A stretch of 36,790 nucleotides of DNA from Acidobacteriota bacterium. Its GTDB lineage: Bacteria; Acidobacteriota; Terriglobia; Bryobacterales; Bryobacteraceae. The position numbers and the translations under genes are program-made. The notes beneath the pieces are model-generated. The model was not told where the DNA came from and did no database searches. It saw nothing but the letters and a program-made list of their open reading frames with translations. Positions 30,209 to 36,790 of the stretch are shown piece after piece. How positions within the stretch are numbered: the stretch's first letter is position 1; the number at the start of each line of letters is the position of its first letter. The stretch covers positions 1 to 36,790 of the forward strand of contig CANIVU010000090.1 in the NCBI GenBank assembly GCA_947470805.1, written 5' to 3'.

Positions 30209-31123
30209 TACAGTCCTTAGCTTTAGCCGGTAGTCGCTACCAGCGGGTAGAGTAACACCAAAAGGTTGTCCAGCGTCAACTATTTCTTTTCTTCTCCTCT
30301 ACCGCATCATCAAAGGCTGGTCCACCCTCGGCGAATTCGGCGTCAACATCCAGTTCGTCAAGGAGGGCGCCATCATCTCGTCATGTCAGCAATCGAGCCG
30401 CTTGGGCCTTACGGATGGCTGTCCATAGTCTTCACAAAAGCCAATCCTGGCTATTTGTACCCAACCCCCCGAAAAGGACCAATTAGCATCGAGACGCCTC
30501 GCCCCCTGTCTGCAAACCATTGATTTATAACGTTTGGCTAAATCGACCTTAGCGTGCGAATCTGATTGGCATCTGCTCTCGTAGAGTTCGCTAACTCTAT
30601 CATTCTATTGACAATGTATGGACAATCATACCTTTTCGGGGGGTTGGGCATTAATGACTTAGCTCAGGTGGTGCCTGCGCCAGAGCTTGGCCGTTTCTCT
30701 GGCGACTTCCCCCAGGGAGTTCGCTTCCTGGTTTTGACCGCGAACTTCCTCATCCCTGGAACTGGATAGACGGCGTGGCATGCCCCAGAATATGCCGAAT
30801 AGTTCGCAGTATGTCTATTCTGCGAACTCTGCTACACCAGCCCCCGGTTTTTCATGCTCTCCTATTTTGCCGTTCCGGCCCGGAACCGGCCAGAAGTGCA
30901 TCGATAGTCGGCCCGAAACGGTGAGGAACCAGCCGACGCCGCCAGGCGCGTGACTGTCGGAGCACCCTTCCGGTCCCCTTCCGACGCTTGCCAATTTGCC
31001 CGCCCGGCCAGGCGGAAATCCCGAGTTGTACCCATCAGTTCCGATGCCTCACTGTGTCTGATAACAGATTTTATCGGACATTGTAAACATTGTCCACACT
31101 CCCCCCCCGAGTCTGTCTGTCAC
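30209..31123. other. Gene-poor, decayed accessory DNA
   Basis: No complete gene convinces me here. Short open frames (for example 30266-30523 and 30566-30769) lack coding-like codon use and known motifs. Contents seen: a coding-like fragment at 30300-30383; a 9-bp inverted repeat AGTTCGCAG / CTGCGAACT (30801-30828, 10-nt loop); and a 9-2-9 inverted repeat with one mismatch at 31076-31095 (GGACATTGT / ACATTGTCC), which may be an operator for the recombinase. Confidence 0.6.
30300..30383 (+). pseudogene. Coding-like gene fragment, about 28 codons
   Basis: Reading from 30300 gives YRIIKGWSTLGEFGVNIQFV and then KEGAIIS with an almost purely C- or G-ending codon choice, like core genes here and unlike the flanking DNA. 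There is no start codon, and the surrounding sequence loses the pattern. I take it as the remnant of a lost gene; the family is not recognised. Confidence 0.35.
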
Positions 31124-31151
31124 TTGACATGCCCCGTCAACAATATATGAT
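31124..31151 (+). promoter_or_regulatory. Strong sigma70-type promoter of the tyrosine recombinase
   Basis: Consensus TTGACA (31124-31129), 16-bp spacer, TATGAT (31146-31151). The expected transcription start is near 31158, giving a leader of about 20 nt without a Shine-Dalgarno sequence. The -10 lies inside the left arm of a 12-bp inverted repeat. Confidence 0.7.
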
Positions 31152-31171
31152 AAAGGACGTTATCATATATT
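31142..31171. promoter_or_regulatory. 12-6-12 perfect inverted repeat: operator or recombination core site
   Basis: The left arm AATATATGATAA (31142-31153) and right arm TTATCATATATT (31160-31171) are perfect complements around the 6-nt centre AGGACG. The geometry and the inner ATAA-6-TTAT edges match Xer/dif-type core sites (11-6-11). It ends 6 nt before the recombinase ATG and covers the -10 box, so binding should also repress the gene. It could alternatively be a plain operator. Confidence 0.65.
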
Positions 31172-31177
31172 AAACCG

Positions 31178-32176
31178 ATGCTTAAGAAACCACAAAGATC
31201 AGGCGGATTGATTCCAAGTTCCAGCCGACAACTCGCCGCCGTCGGCGCTTCCTCCGGCAACGTCCCGGCGATTTTTCTGCGTTCGGAATCGGCGGGAAAA
31301 CGCTTCTGGGAATTTTTCACCGCCAACATCCGGAATCGCAATACGCGCCGCGCGTATTTCGTCGCCGTCTCCCAATTTTCCAAATGGTGTGAAGTTCACA
31401 AGTTCGTGCTCGAAGAGATCGAGCCGATCCATGTTGCCAGCTACATCGAACTCCTCGGTCGCACACTTTCAAAACCAAGTGTCAAGCAACACCTGGCCGC
31501 CATTCGGATGTTGTTCGATTGGCTCGTCACCGGCCAGGTCATTCCCCTCAATCCGGCACACGCGGTTCGCGGCCCAAAGCACAGCGTCAAAAAAGGGAAG
31601 ACTTCCGTTTTGTCCACCGAGGAGATGCGGACGCTACTCGATTCCATCGACGCTAGCACTCTCATCGGCTGTCGCGATCGCGCGCTCATCGCGATGATGG
31701 GCTACACCTTCGCCCGCGTCGGCGCGGTTGTCGCGCTGAAGGTCGAGGACTACTACATCCAGAAGCGCCGCGGATGGATCCAACTCCACGAGAAAGGCGG
31801 CAAGGTCACCGAGCTCCCCTGCCACCACAGTTTGGAAACTTTTTTGGATGAATGGTTGCAGCTCTCCGGTCTTTCGGCCGAACCAGCGGCTCCCCTCTTC
31901 CCTACTCTCCGGCATGGAAAACTCGACGGGCGAGGGCACCTGGCGCAAGCCAATGTCCACATGATGATCCAGCGCCGAGCTCGCGCCGCTGGCATAGCGA
32001 CCAAGATCTCCTGCCACAGCTTCCGTGCGACCGGCATTACGACGTATTTGCAAAACGGTGGGAAACTGGAAATCGCCCAGCAGATGGCCGGGCACGAATC
32101 GGCACGAACCACAGGCCTCTACGACCGGCGCAATGATACCATTGCACTGGATGAGATCGAGCGCATCGCGTACTGA
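31178..32176 (+). CDS. Tyrosine recombinase/integrase, XerC/D-like
   Basis: 332 residues. A SAM-like core-binding domain spans about 45-130 (TRRAYFVAVSQFSKWCEV, PSVKQHLAAIRMLFDWLV). The catalytic domain has all active residues: R180 (GYTFARVGAVVAL), a beta-hairpin lysine at K206/K209 (EKGGKVTELP), H280-x2-R283 (SCHSFRATGI), H306 (AGHESARTTG) and nucleophile Y315 (GLYDRR). It is intact and of a type common on plasmids and genomic islands; it lacks the IntI-specific insertion. It probably acts on sites nearby and mobilises or resolves the region. Confidence 0.93.
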   Translation: MLKKPQRSGGLIPSSSRQLAAVGASSGNVPAIFLRSESAGKRFWEFFTANIRNRNTRRAYFVAVSQFSKWCEVHKFVLEEIEPIHVASYIELLGRTLSKPSVKQHLAAIRMLFDWLVTGQVIPLNPAHAVRGPKHSVKKGKTSVLSTEEMRTLLDSIDASTLIGCRDRALIAMMGYTFARVGAVVALKVEDYYIQKRRGWIQLHEKGGKVTELPCHHSLETFLDEWLQLSGLSAEPAAPLFPTLRHGKLDGRGHLAQANVHMMIQRRARAAGIATKISCHSFRATGITTYLQNGGKLEIAQQMAGHESARTTGLYDRRNDTIALDEIERIAY

Positions 32177-32568
32177 AGACTTGGCAAGCTGGCCCTTCTA
32201 GTGACCACCATTCATGCTCGTAAATACATAAGTTCTGTCACCGCCGCATAAGAAGGCCAGCTTGACCGAGCGGTTAGCGATGCCCGGAGAGCGTGAGTCT
32301 TCTTTTTTGAACCAGCCACCAAAATGAGTTGCATGTTCATTAACTCTCCCTGAAAGTTGAGAAGCCGCGCGTTGATATCGCGTATAGGGGCGCGGGGGCA
32401 GAGCTCACGCATTCAAACGCTCCGGCGCAGCCGTCCATTTAATTCGGCCTTACCTTCGGCTCCGGCCCGCCGATTATTCACGGCGGACTGGACAAGGCCC
32501 TGTCCCAGAGAGGGCGAGACAAAAAGAGGGTGATCTGGGGGCTTCATCTATTCCCTGCGGGAAAACGA
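32177..32568. other. Intergenic region after the recombinase with a long inverted repeat
   Basis: No convincing gene. An inverted repeat AAGCTGGCCCTTCT (32186-32199) / AGAAGGCCAGCTT (32251-32263) has one bulged C and a 51-nt loop. Outside it GAAGACT (32174-32180) can pair with AGTCTTC (32296-32302), which is followed by six T. Together this could be a large folded terminator for the recombinase transcript, or a structured recombination site. Confidence 0.45.
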
Positions 32569-32635
32569 TTGACAGGGATTCCCAGCGTGTTGCACTATGA
32601 AGCACGGTGCATCACCTTAGCTGGATTTCGGCCAC

Positions 32636-32854
32636 ATGCCAACGAACAAAAAGCGAATCTCTATAAATCTAACGGGTGCGGAGTATAGCGAGCTTTCGGC
32701 TTTGGCCGAGCGCCATAAGTTGTCAATGGCTTGGATTGGACACAAGGCCATAGCCGATTTTCTCGAAAAAACCCGAGGCGAAGCCCTTCAGCTTCCGCTT
32801 GCCTTCTCCAAACGCTCGGAGCATCCCCTATGGGCCGGAAACGAACCCCTATAA
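32636..32854 (+). CDS. Small ribbon-helix-helix (Arc/CopG-like) protein
   Basis: 72 residues. KKRISINLTGAEYSELSALAERHKLSMAWIGHKAIADFLEK matches the ribbon-helix-helix pattern: a short beta strand (RISINLT), helix A, a turn, helix B. Such proteins are DNA-binding dimers, often regulating toxin-antitoxin, plasmid or mobile-element genes. TTGACA (32569-32574) with a weak CACTAT (18-bp spacing) lies upstream; no Shine-Dalgarno sequence. It precedes the methyltransferase remnant by 54 bp and may regulate the cargo operon. No toxin partner is adjacent. Confidence 0.6.
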   Translation: MPTNKKRISINLTGAEYSELSALAERHKLSMAWIGHKAIADFLEKTRGEALQLPLAFSKRSEHPLWAGNEPL

Positions 32855-32908
32855 AAACCCTCTTTTCAAAATCAAAGCCCTCGGGCGCAACCAAGGAGAG
32901 AGGCTTTT

Positions 32909-33091
32909 ATGAATTACTCTGAGCCGGCAAACAGATTAGAAAATCCTGTGCCGGTTTCTTCAACGGGGTCATTTACTGGCAAAAGACGGACCGGGGCGAA
33001 ACCCCTGAGCGCCTTATCACTGTTTTCTGGCGGCGGGGGCCTCGACTTGGGATTTTCGGCCGCGGACTTCCGGGTGGGCTGTTCAAGCGAT
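32909..33091 (+). pseudogene. 5' fragment of a C5-cytosine DNA methyltransferase
   Basis: A good Shine-Dalgarno (AAGGAGAG) precedes ATG 32909. After about 35 variable residues comes SALSLFSGGGGLDLGFSAADFRVGC, the SAM-binding motif I of Dcm-type methyltransferases (FSGxGGxxLGF). The catalytic PCQ motif and all later motifs are missing: after about residue 60 the frame runs on to 33244 only as an out-of-frame reading of the downstream membrane-protein gene. The break coincides with the start codon of that next gene. It looks like a deletion or recombination junction that placed the methyltransferase leader in front of the tubulin-like module. Confidence 0.75.
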
Positions 33092-33446
33092 GCGATTGCG
33101 CTTCTTGGTGTTGTACGCCTCCTCGTTCCTGCTTGCTGCAATTGCGCTCCTGTTGCCTTGGCTAGAAGCGTCGTATGGCCTTGGCTTGGGCTTCTCGACG
33201 CTTGGGCTCTTCCAGGTCAGTTATCCGTACCTCGAATGTCATAAAGTTGAGTTTGCGCATCAATCGTTCTTTTGGGGTGATTTTAGCCGGGCTAGCGTTG
33301 GAGCCAGTATTTATCTGGTGGCCGCGCAAGTTTTCACCTATTCGATCGTCTTCTTAATTACCGCTGTCTTAGTCGCAATCGTGCACCAGGTTTTGGTTCA
33401 GAAGCAACTTTCAACGGCGTCCGCGCGCCTCGGAGAGAGAAAATGA
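33090..33446 (+). CDS. Small membrane protein, first gene of the tubulin-like module
   Basis: 118 residues. MRLRFLVLYASSFLLAAIALLLPWLEA is one hydrophobic helix; SIYLVAAQVFTYSIVFLITAVLVAIV forms one or two more near the C-terminus, with a polar loop between and a basic cytoplasmic tail (HQVLVQKQLSTASARLGERK). No family recognised. Its ATG lies at the methyltransferase junction and lacks its own Shine-Dalgarno; translation may depend on the upstream methyltransferase start. The stop overlaps the tubulin-like gene start (ATGA), so the two are coupled. A role as membrane anchor for the GTPase is inference from context only. Confidence 0.6.
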   Translation: MRLRFLVLYASSFLLAAIALLLPWLEASYGLGLGFSTLGLFQVSYPYLECHKVEFAHQSFFWGDFSRASVGASIYLVAAQVFTYSIVFLITAVLVAIVHQVLVQKQLSTASARLGERK

Positions 33447-33853
33447 ATCTTATTTTTGCTGTGGGCGGAACAGGTCAGGAAATACTGCATCACATCAATA
33501 CCCTTTATCTTAGCGGGTCCATTCGGGATTCATTTTCTGCCTACGTAGTGGATACCGATCGGATGTACGGCAGTTTGTCCTATCTGTCTTCGTTTTACAG
33601 ACATTCAGATGCCGTGCTTCGCGATCTTTACTTTCGAGGTCACTCTATTGCTCAACCTCCGCAAATCACACTGATGCCTGTAGGTGGATTTGGGGCTGGA
33701 ACTATCAACGAACAGCTTTCTGGAAGAACCCTTCCAGCCGTTCATAGTTATGAAAATACGCTAAACGCATTTTTCTCCAGAGGGGATTTGGCACAGCAAA
33801 CGCGGGAGGGGCTGTATGCCCGCCCGGCTTTCGAGTGTTTTGGTGGCCGATAG
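33443..33853 (+). CDS. Tubulin/FtsZ-like GTPase, N-terminal part before a frameshift
   Basis: 136 codons. MNLIFAVGGTGQEILHHINT has the nucleotide-binding T1 loop (GGTGQ, residues 8-12) after the first strand; SAYVVDTDR is the T2/T3-like strand with an acidic pair. The signature T4 loop is missing here but occurs in the next frame immediately downstream. Removing one T from the TTTT run at about 33831-33834 joins the frames as ...RPAFECLVADSVLQRLNEP. I read this as one gene (33443-34775, about 443 residues) carrying a +1 disruption: a real mutation, a sequencing error, or less likely programmed shifting. Confidence 0.65.
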   Translation: MNLIFAVGGTGQEILHHINTLYLSGSIRDSFSAYVVDTDRMYGSLSYLSSFYRHSDAVLRDLYFRGHSIAQPPQITLMPVGGFGAGTINEQLSGRTLPAVHSYENTLNAFFSRGDLAQQTREGLYARPAFECFGGR

Positions 33854-34775
33854 CGTTCTGCAGCGACTGAATGAGCCGATGCTTGCCAGTGCGAAAAGGG
33901 TTTTTGTTGTGGGTTCTATGATCGGCGGTACGGGGGGCGGTCTGATCGTACCTGTTTTGGCGAAACTTCAAGCCTTATGCGGGCCGGAGACAAGCCTTTT
34001 CTGTATCGCCTTAGGTGAATACTTTAAGCCAGATGAGGGTGTCCTTGATAACGCAGTCACACGGTTTCGATCCAATTGGCTGATGACACGTTCTCTGCTC
34101 GAAAAATCGGTACCGAAGCTTTGGAAGTATTCATTTATTGAACAGCCAAAGTTAGAAAAGAAGGTGCCGTTCCCCGAGACGGACGCTCCATTTCCAACGG
34201 AACAAAATCCGTTTTGGCGAGCCATTGTCACGTATAAGCACCTAGCGGAAGATACCACTATGGATCGCGGACACGATTTCGCGTCCAATGCCGTCGATTG
34301 GGAAACAGCCAGATCTGCACTTTCTTACGCCGCGGCTACTCAATGTATCGATAATGCGCGCGCTCAGATTTCGATCCTGCAGGAGTACAGCCCCCTGGTT
34401 TCCTACTGCCAAGAACCATTTCCTGCAGCCTGTTGGGGTAAATTTTCGGAATTCGCGTCGGCAATCATTGCCCTGCATAAAAAGGGACGTAAAGTTGATG
34501 CCAATCCGAGGGAGTTCTTGAATTCGGTACAACGGCAGATTAATTCCGGGTTACGGCTGTCAGTTGAACACCCATCCAATTACACCCTAGGGTTGTTTCC
34601 AGGGCGTGCCGTTGCTGCGTTGACGCCCACCTCTTTCCGTTCGTTAGCGTGGCCTGAGTTAGGGCCAGATCCACTCGCGGCATCCTTTGGCAGTAAAGAC
34701 GACTCAGCTATTTCTGTTGCAGCGGCTACGAGTTATTGCGCCGCACGATTGTCAAGTTCAGCGGGAGTACTCTGA
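33816..34775 (+). CDS. Tubulin/FtsZ-like GTPase, C-terminal part after the frameshift
   Basis: 319 codons from ATG 33816. KRVFVVGSMIGGTGGGLIVPVLAKL (here residues 28-52) contains the tubulin-superfamily T4 signature GGTGxG, followed by a Rossmann strand (TSLFCIALGEYF). The rest is a helical extension with no recognised domain. A near-ideal GGAGG (33805-33809) lies 6 nt before this ATG, so independent translation is possible, but without the preceding T1 loop the GTPase would be incomplete. Base composition is near 50% GC in sampled lines, below the window's core genes, indicating transfer. It ends 5 bp before the zinc-ribbon gene. Confidence 0.65.
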   Translation: MPARLSSVLVADSVLQRLNEPMLASAKRVFVVGSMIGGTGGGLIVPVLAKLQALCGPETSLFCIALGEYFKPDEGVLDNAVTRFRSNWLMTRSLLEKSVPKLWKYSFIEQPKLEKKVPFPETDAPFPTEQNPFWRAIVTYKHLAEDTTMDRGHDFASNAVDWETARSALSYAAATQCIDNARAQISILQEYSPLVSYCQEPFPAACWGKFSEFASAIIALHKKGRKVDANPREFLNSVQRQINSGLRLSVEHPSNYTLGLFPGRAVAALTPTSFRSLAWPELGPDPLAASFGSKDDSAISVAAATSYCAARLSSSAGVL

Positions 34776-34780
34776 TACTT

Positions 34781-35619
34781 ATGGAGAACTGGAACGGATT
34801 ATCGGTCGAGCCGGCCTCGATTCCTCATCTTTTGCATTGGGACTTGGCATACCTTTGGGCTCTTGAGCAGGCGCCAGACCAATTGTCGCCTGCATGGAAT
34901 CTGAGAGTTGGTGCCTGGAAGCGGCTTTTGGAACTCTTCATTGCCGGGGAGTTGGAGATTGTGGACGGTGTTGTTCCAACCAATCTTAGTGAGCTACTTC
35001 GTGGGTACGGAATCACGTCCGTTAAAGAGTTACATTACAAAGATCGCCGAGGCAAAGTTCTCGGCATTCTGAGTCCACTTACCATTGTTCGCCCACTTCC
35101 GGATGTTTCAGGGGAGGAATGTAAAGCGATCCCGGATCCGGAGTCCGGTAAGAAAGATGCTGTTATTCATCTGTTGAAATTGTTGGAACCAGCATTGGAG
35201 GATGAAGTGTCTTCGGACTCTCCTGTCCCTGCCGCACTTCACCGAATCGTCCATTCGCACCGGATACAGCTCGAAGAACGACTCGCTGTGGCCGATCTTG
35301 CCGCAGGTACAGTTCGAGCCGCCGTGAACCCCCTAGACACAGTGGAGCGAGTCTCTCTTCTTCGCGCCTGCCCTGCAATTCCGGGTACCGGGCCTGCGCG
35401 CAGTTTTATATTGAAAGTTGGAATTTTCCACAAGTTTGAGAACCGATATGTTCCAACTTGCACCCAGTGTAATGCGAGAACCGCATTGTTGTCTGGCAGG
35501 GGGCAGACCGTCATCCCTTGTAGCTCAGACACAATCGTATTGCATTGCTCCGCGTGCGGTGCATTGAATTCCGTAAGACTTGAAAAGTTGTTCTTGTCGT
35601 TCCCAACGCCGGACCGACC
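34781..35619 (+). pseudogene. Zinc-ribbon protein of the tubulin-like module, cut by IS630
   Basis: About 279 codons remain of the original gene. Residues 1-180 are a mixed helical region with no recognised family (LLHWDLAYLWALEQAPDQLSP, WKRLLELFIAGELEIVDG). Residues 227-259 form a treble-clef or ribbon-like zinc site: CTQC ... CSACG (C227, C230, C256, C259), with one extra cysteine at 247. The reading frame enters the IS at 35620 and ends at 35749 in transposon sequence, so the C-terminus is lost. GGGAG lies 13 nt before the ATG. With the GTPase gene 5 bp upstream it is clearly part of the same operon. Confidence 0.65.
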
Positions 35620-35634
35620 TAGTGTAGTGCTTCA
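35620..35634 (+). repeat. IS630 terminal inverted repeat, transposase 3' side
   Basis: TAGTGTAGTGCTTCA, a perfect complement of 36775-36789. The first TA is the duplicated target. Confidence 0.93.
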
Positions 35635-36787
35635 CACAGACCGAAGATTAAGAGCGGCGGATTTCGCGCGAATGACCTTAGCCAGAATGTCGTTGGCCTT
35701 GGCCGTCCAGATGAATGGCTTGGGATTGGCGTTGTGCTGGTCGACATAGTCGTCGAGGGCATCAATAAGTTCGAGAACGCTGTGGAAGACGCCGCGCCGC
35801 AATCGGTTTTCCGTTAGGTCGCGAAAGAATCGCTCCACCATGTTCAGCCAAGAAGAGCTCGTTGGCGTGTAGTGAACATGAAAGCGGGGGTGCTTCTTGA
35901 GCCACCGGCCGACCTTTGGATGCTTGTGTGCCGAGTAATTGTCAGCAATGAGATAGAGTTCTTTGCCTGGCGGCGTGGCGGCGTCGATGAGTCTGAGGAA
36001 CTTAATCCATTCCTGGTGTCGATGGCGCTGCTGGCAGAGACTGATCACCTTGCCGCTGGCCGAGTTGAGTGCCGCAAACAGAGTCGTCGTGCCATGTCGT
36101 TTGTAATCGTGGGTCATCGTGCCGGCTCGGCCTGGTTTCATTGGCAGTCCCGGTTGTGAACGGTCGAGCGCCTGCACCTGGCTCTTCTCGTCCACGGACA
36201 GAACAATCGCCTGCTCCGGCGGGGCGAGGTAAAGACCGACGATTGCCTCAAGCTTATCGCTGAAATTGGGATCGTTGCTGAGCTTGAATGACTCAATTCT
36301 GTGTGGTTTGAGGCCATGAGCGCGCCAGATTCGCAAGACGCTGGAATCGCTGACACCAGCGGCGGCAGCCATGCTCCGAGTACTCCAGTGAGTCGCATTG
36401 CCGGGCTTGTCTTGAGTCGTTCGACGGACGATTTCCGATACTGCCTCTTTGCTGATCGCCGGAGTTCGGCCGGGCCGGGGCGCGTCCTTCTCCAAACCAG
36501 CGAGGCCCTTGAGGAGAAACCGCTTCCGCCATCGAGCTGCCTTGGCCAACGTGATGGATAGCGCGGTGGCGATATCGATATCGCGTTTCCCTTCGGCAGC
36601 GAACAGGACGATTCTCGATCTCTCGGCTAGCCGCACCGGTGTTTTACGTCCATTGGCCCAAGCCTGCAGCGTAGTTCTTTGTTCGGCAGTCAACTCAACT
36701 TTGGGGGCAACGCGCATCGGCAACCGGCTCCTCCAGTATACGGATGCCGCCGGTCCGATATTCGTTCCTACTTCTGAAGCACTACAC
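35622..36787 (-). mobile_element. IS630-family insertion sequence, complete
   Basis: 1166 bp flanked on both sides by TA (35620-35621 and 36788-36789), the target that IS630/Tc1-mariner elements duplicate. Including the TA, both ends show a perfect 15-bp inverted repeat (TAGTGTAGTGCTTCA at 35620-35634; its complement at 36775-36789). One intact transposase. It has interrupted the zinc-ribbon gene; only one base of the far flank is in the window. Confidence 0.93.
35632..36717 (-). CDS. IS630-family transposase
   Basis: 361 residues from ATG 36717 (an in-frame TTG two codons earlier is an alternative). The N-terminal helix-turn-helix domain (LAERSRIVLFAAEGKRDIDIATAL, then GVSDSSVLRIWRAHGLKPHR) binds the ends. 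The DDE catalytic triad is D176 (LSVDEKSQ), D259 (LIADNYSAH) and E295 (SWLNMVERFF), with typical Tc1/mariner-like spacing. No interruption: it appears active. The stop codon lies inside the left terminal inverted repeat. Confidence 0.95.
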   Translation of the reverse strand: MRVAPKVELTAEQRTTLQAWANGRKTPVRLAERSRIVLFAAEGKRDIDIATALSITLAKAARWRKRFLLKGLAGLEKDAPRPGRTPAISKEAVSEIVRRTTQDKPGNATHWSTRSMAAAAGVSDSSVLRIWRAHGLKPHRIESFKLSNDPNFSDKLEAIVGLYLAPPEQAIVLSVDEKSQVQALDRSQPGLPMKPGRAGTMTHDYKRHGTTTLFAALNSASGKVISLCQQRHRHQEWIKFLRLIDAATPPGKELYLIADNYSAHKHPKVGRWLKKHPRFHVHYTPTSSSWLNMVERFFRDLTENRLRRGVFHSVLELIDALDDYVDQHNANPKPFIWTAKANDILAKVIRAKSAALNLRSV

Positions 36788-36789
36788 TA
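36775..36789 (-). repeat. IS630 terminal inverted repeat, transposase 5' side
   Basis: TGAAGCACTACACTA, the mate of 35620-35634. The final TA is the duplicated target. Confidence 0.93.
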
Positions 36790-36790
36790 G

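Noticed and set aside
30566-30769. 67-codon open frame in the gene-poor region
   Set aside because: No Shine-Dalgarno, no family motif, and mixed codon use unlike the neighbouring genes.
31090-31098. TTGTCCACA, a DnaA-box-like 9-mer upstream of the recombinase
   Set aside because: Single copy, no cluster or AT-rich unwinding region; it is also part of another inverted repeat. Not evidence for an origin.
32186-32302. Integron attC site after the recombinase
   Set aside because: The recombinase lacks the IntI-specific insertion, and no clean GTTRRRY core with a matching complement is present.
32212-32412. 66-codon minus-strand open frame after the recombinase
   Set aside because: Overlaps the inverted-repeat structure and shows no recognisable motif.
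34736-34781. A second, compensating frameshift fusing the tubulin-like gene to the zinc-ribbon gene
   Set aside because: The frame does return, but there is a clean TGA at 34773 and a plausible ATG at 34781, so two adjacent genes are simpler.

Overview
The window looks like a chromosomal segment of a GC-rich, Gram-negative, heterotrophic bacterium. The best guess is an Acidobacteriota of the Solibacter/Bryobacter type. This is inferred from the mix of a TonB-dependent receptor, DUF1080, PIG-L and M20 secreted or hydrolytic proteins, a PEP-CTERM protein, orphan MotAB and toxin-antitoxin modules; no rRNA or taxonomic marker was checked.

Left and middle part, about 1-26.7 kb, is ordinary, tightly packed core genome. 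In order: ilvD (cut by the window edge), proC overlapping a PIG-L deacetylase, an M20 peptidase, a DUF1080 protein, a TonB-dependent receptor, a Phd/PIN toxin-antitoxin pair, two exported TPR-type proteins, rnc, motAB, a MerR regulator, rlmB, gamma-glutamyltransferase, a sugar-phosphate-isomerase-like TIM barrel, asparaginyl-tRNA synthetase, arginase, ddl, an S41 peptidase, a second (VapBC) toxin-antitoxin pair, a DEAD-box helicase, an esterase and a TRIC-type membrane protein. Five 102-bp tandem repeats fill the gap between arginase and ddl exactly. The plus strand is C-rich left of about 16 kb and G-rich right of about 17.7 kb whatever the gene direction, so a GC-skew polarity switch lies inside the window. 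Many genes here carry a -10-like hexamer 7-8 nt before the start codon, which suggests frequent leaderless transcripts.

Right part, about 26.9-36.8 kb, is an accessory region. It holds an IS3-family element with a textbook A8 frameshift site, a serine resolvase, a PEP-CTERM protein, about 1 kb of decayed DNA, and a tyrosine recombinase. Seven bases before the recombinase gene is a perfect 12-6-12 inverted repeat with dif-like geometry. Next come a ribbon-helix-helix protein and the first 60 or so codons of a C5-cytosine methyltransferase. These are joined directly to a lower-GC three-gene module: a small membrane protein, a tubulin/FtsZ-like GTPase (split by one frameshift) and a zinc-ribbon protein. 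An intact IS630-family element with perfect 15-bp ends interrupts the zinc-ribbon gene, and the window stops at its far end.

The most interesting candidate system is this module of membrane protein, tubulin-like GTPase and zinc-ribbon protein, riding on a recombinase-bearing island and apparently decaying. The second is the recombinase with its putative cis recombination/operator site.
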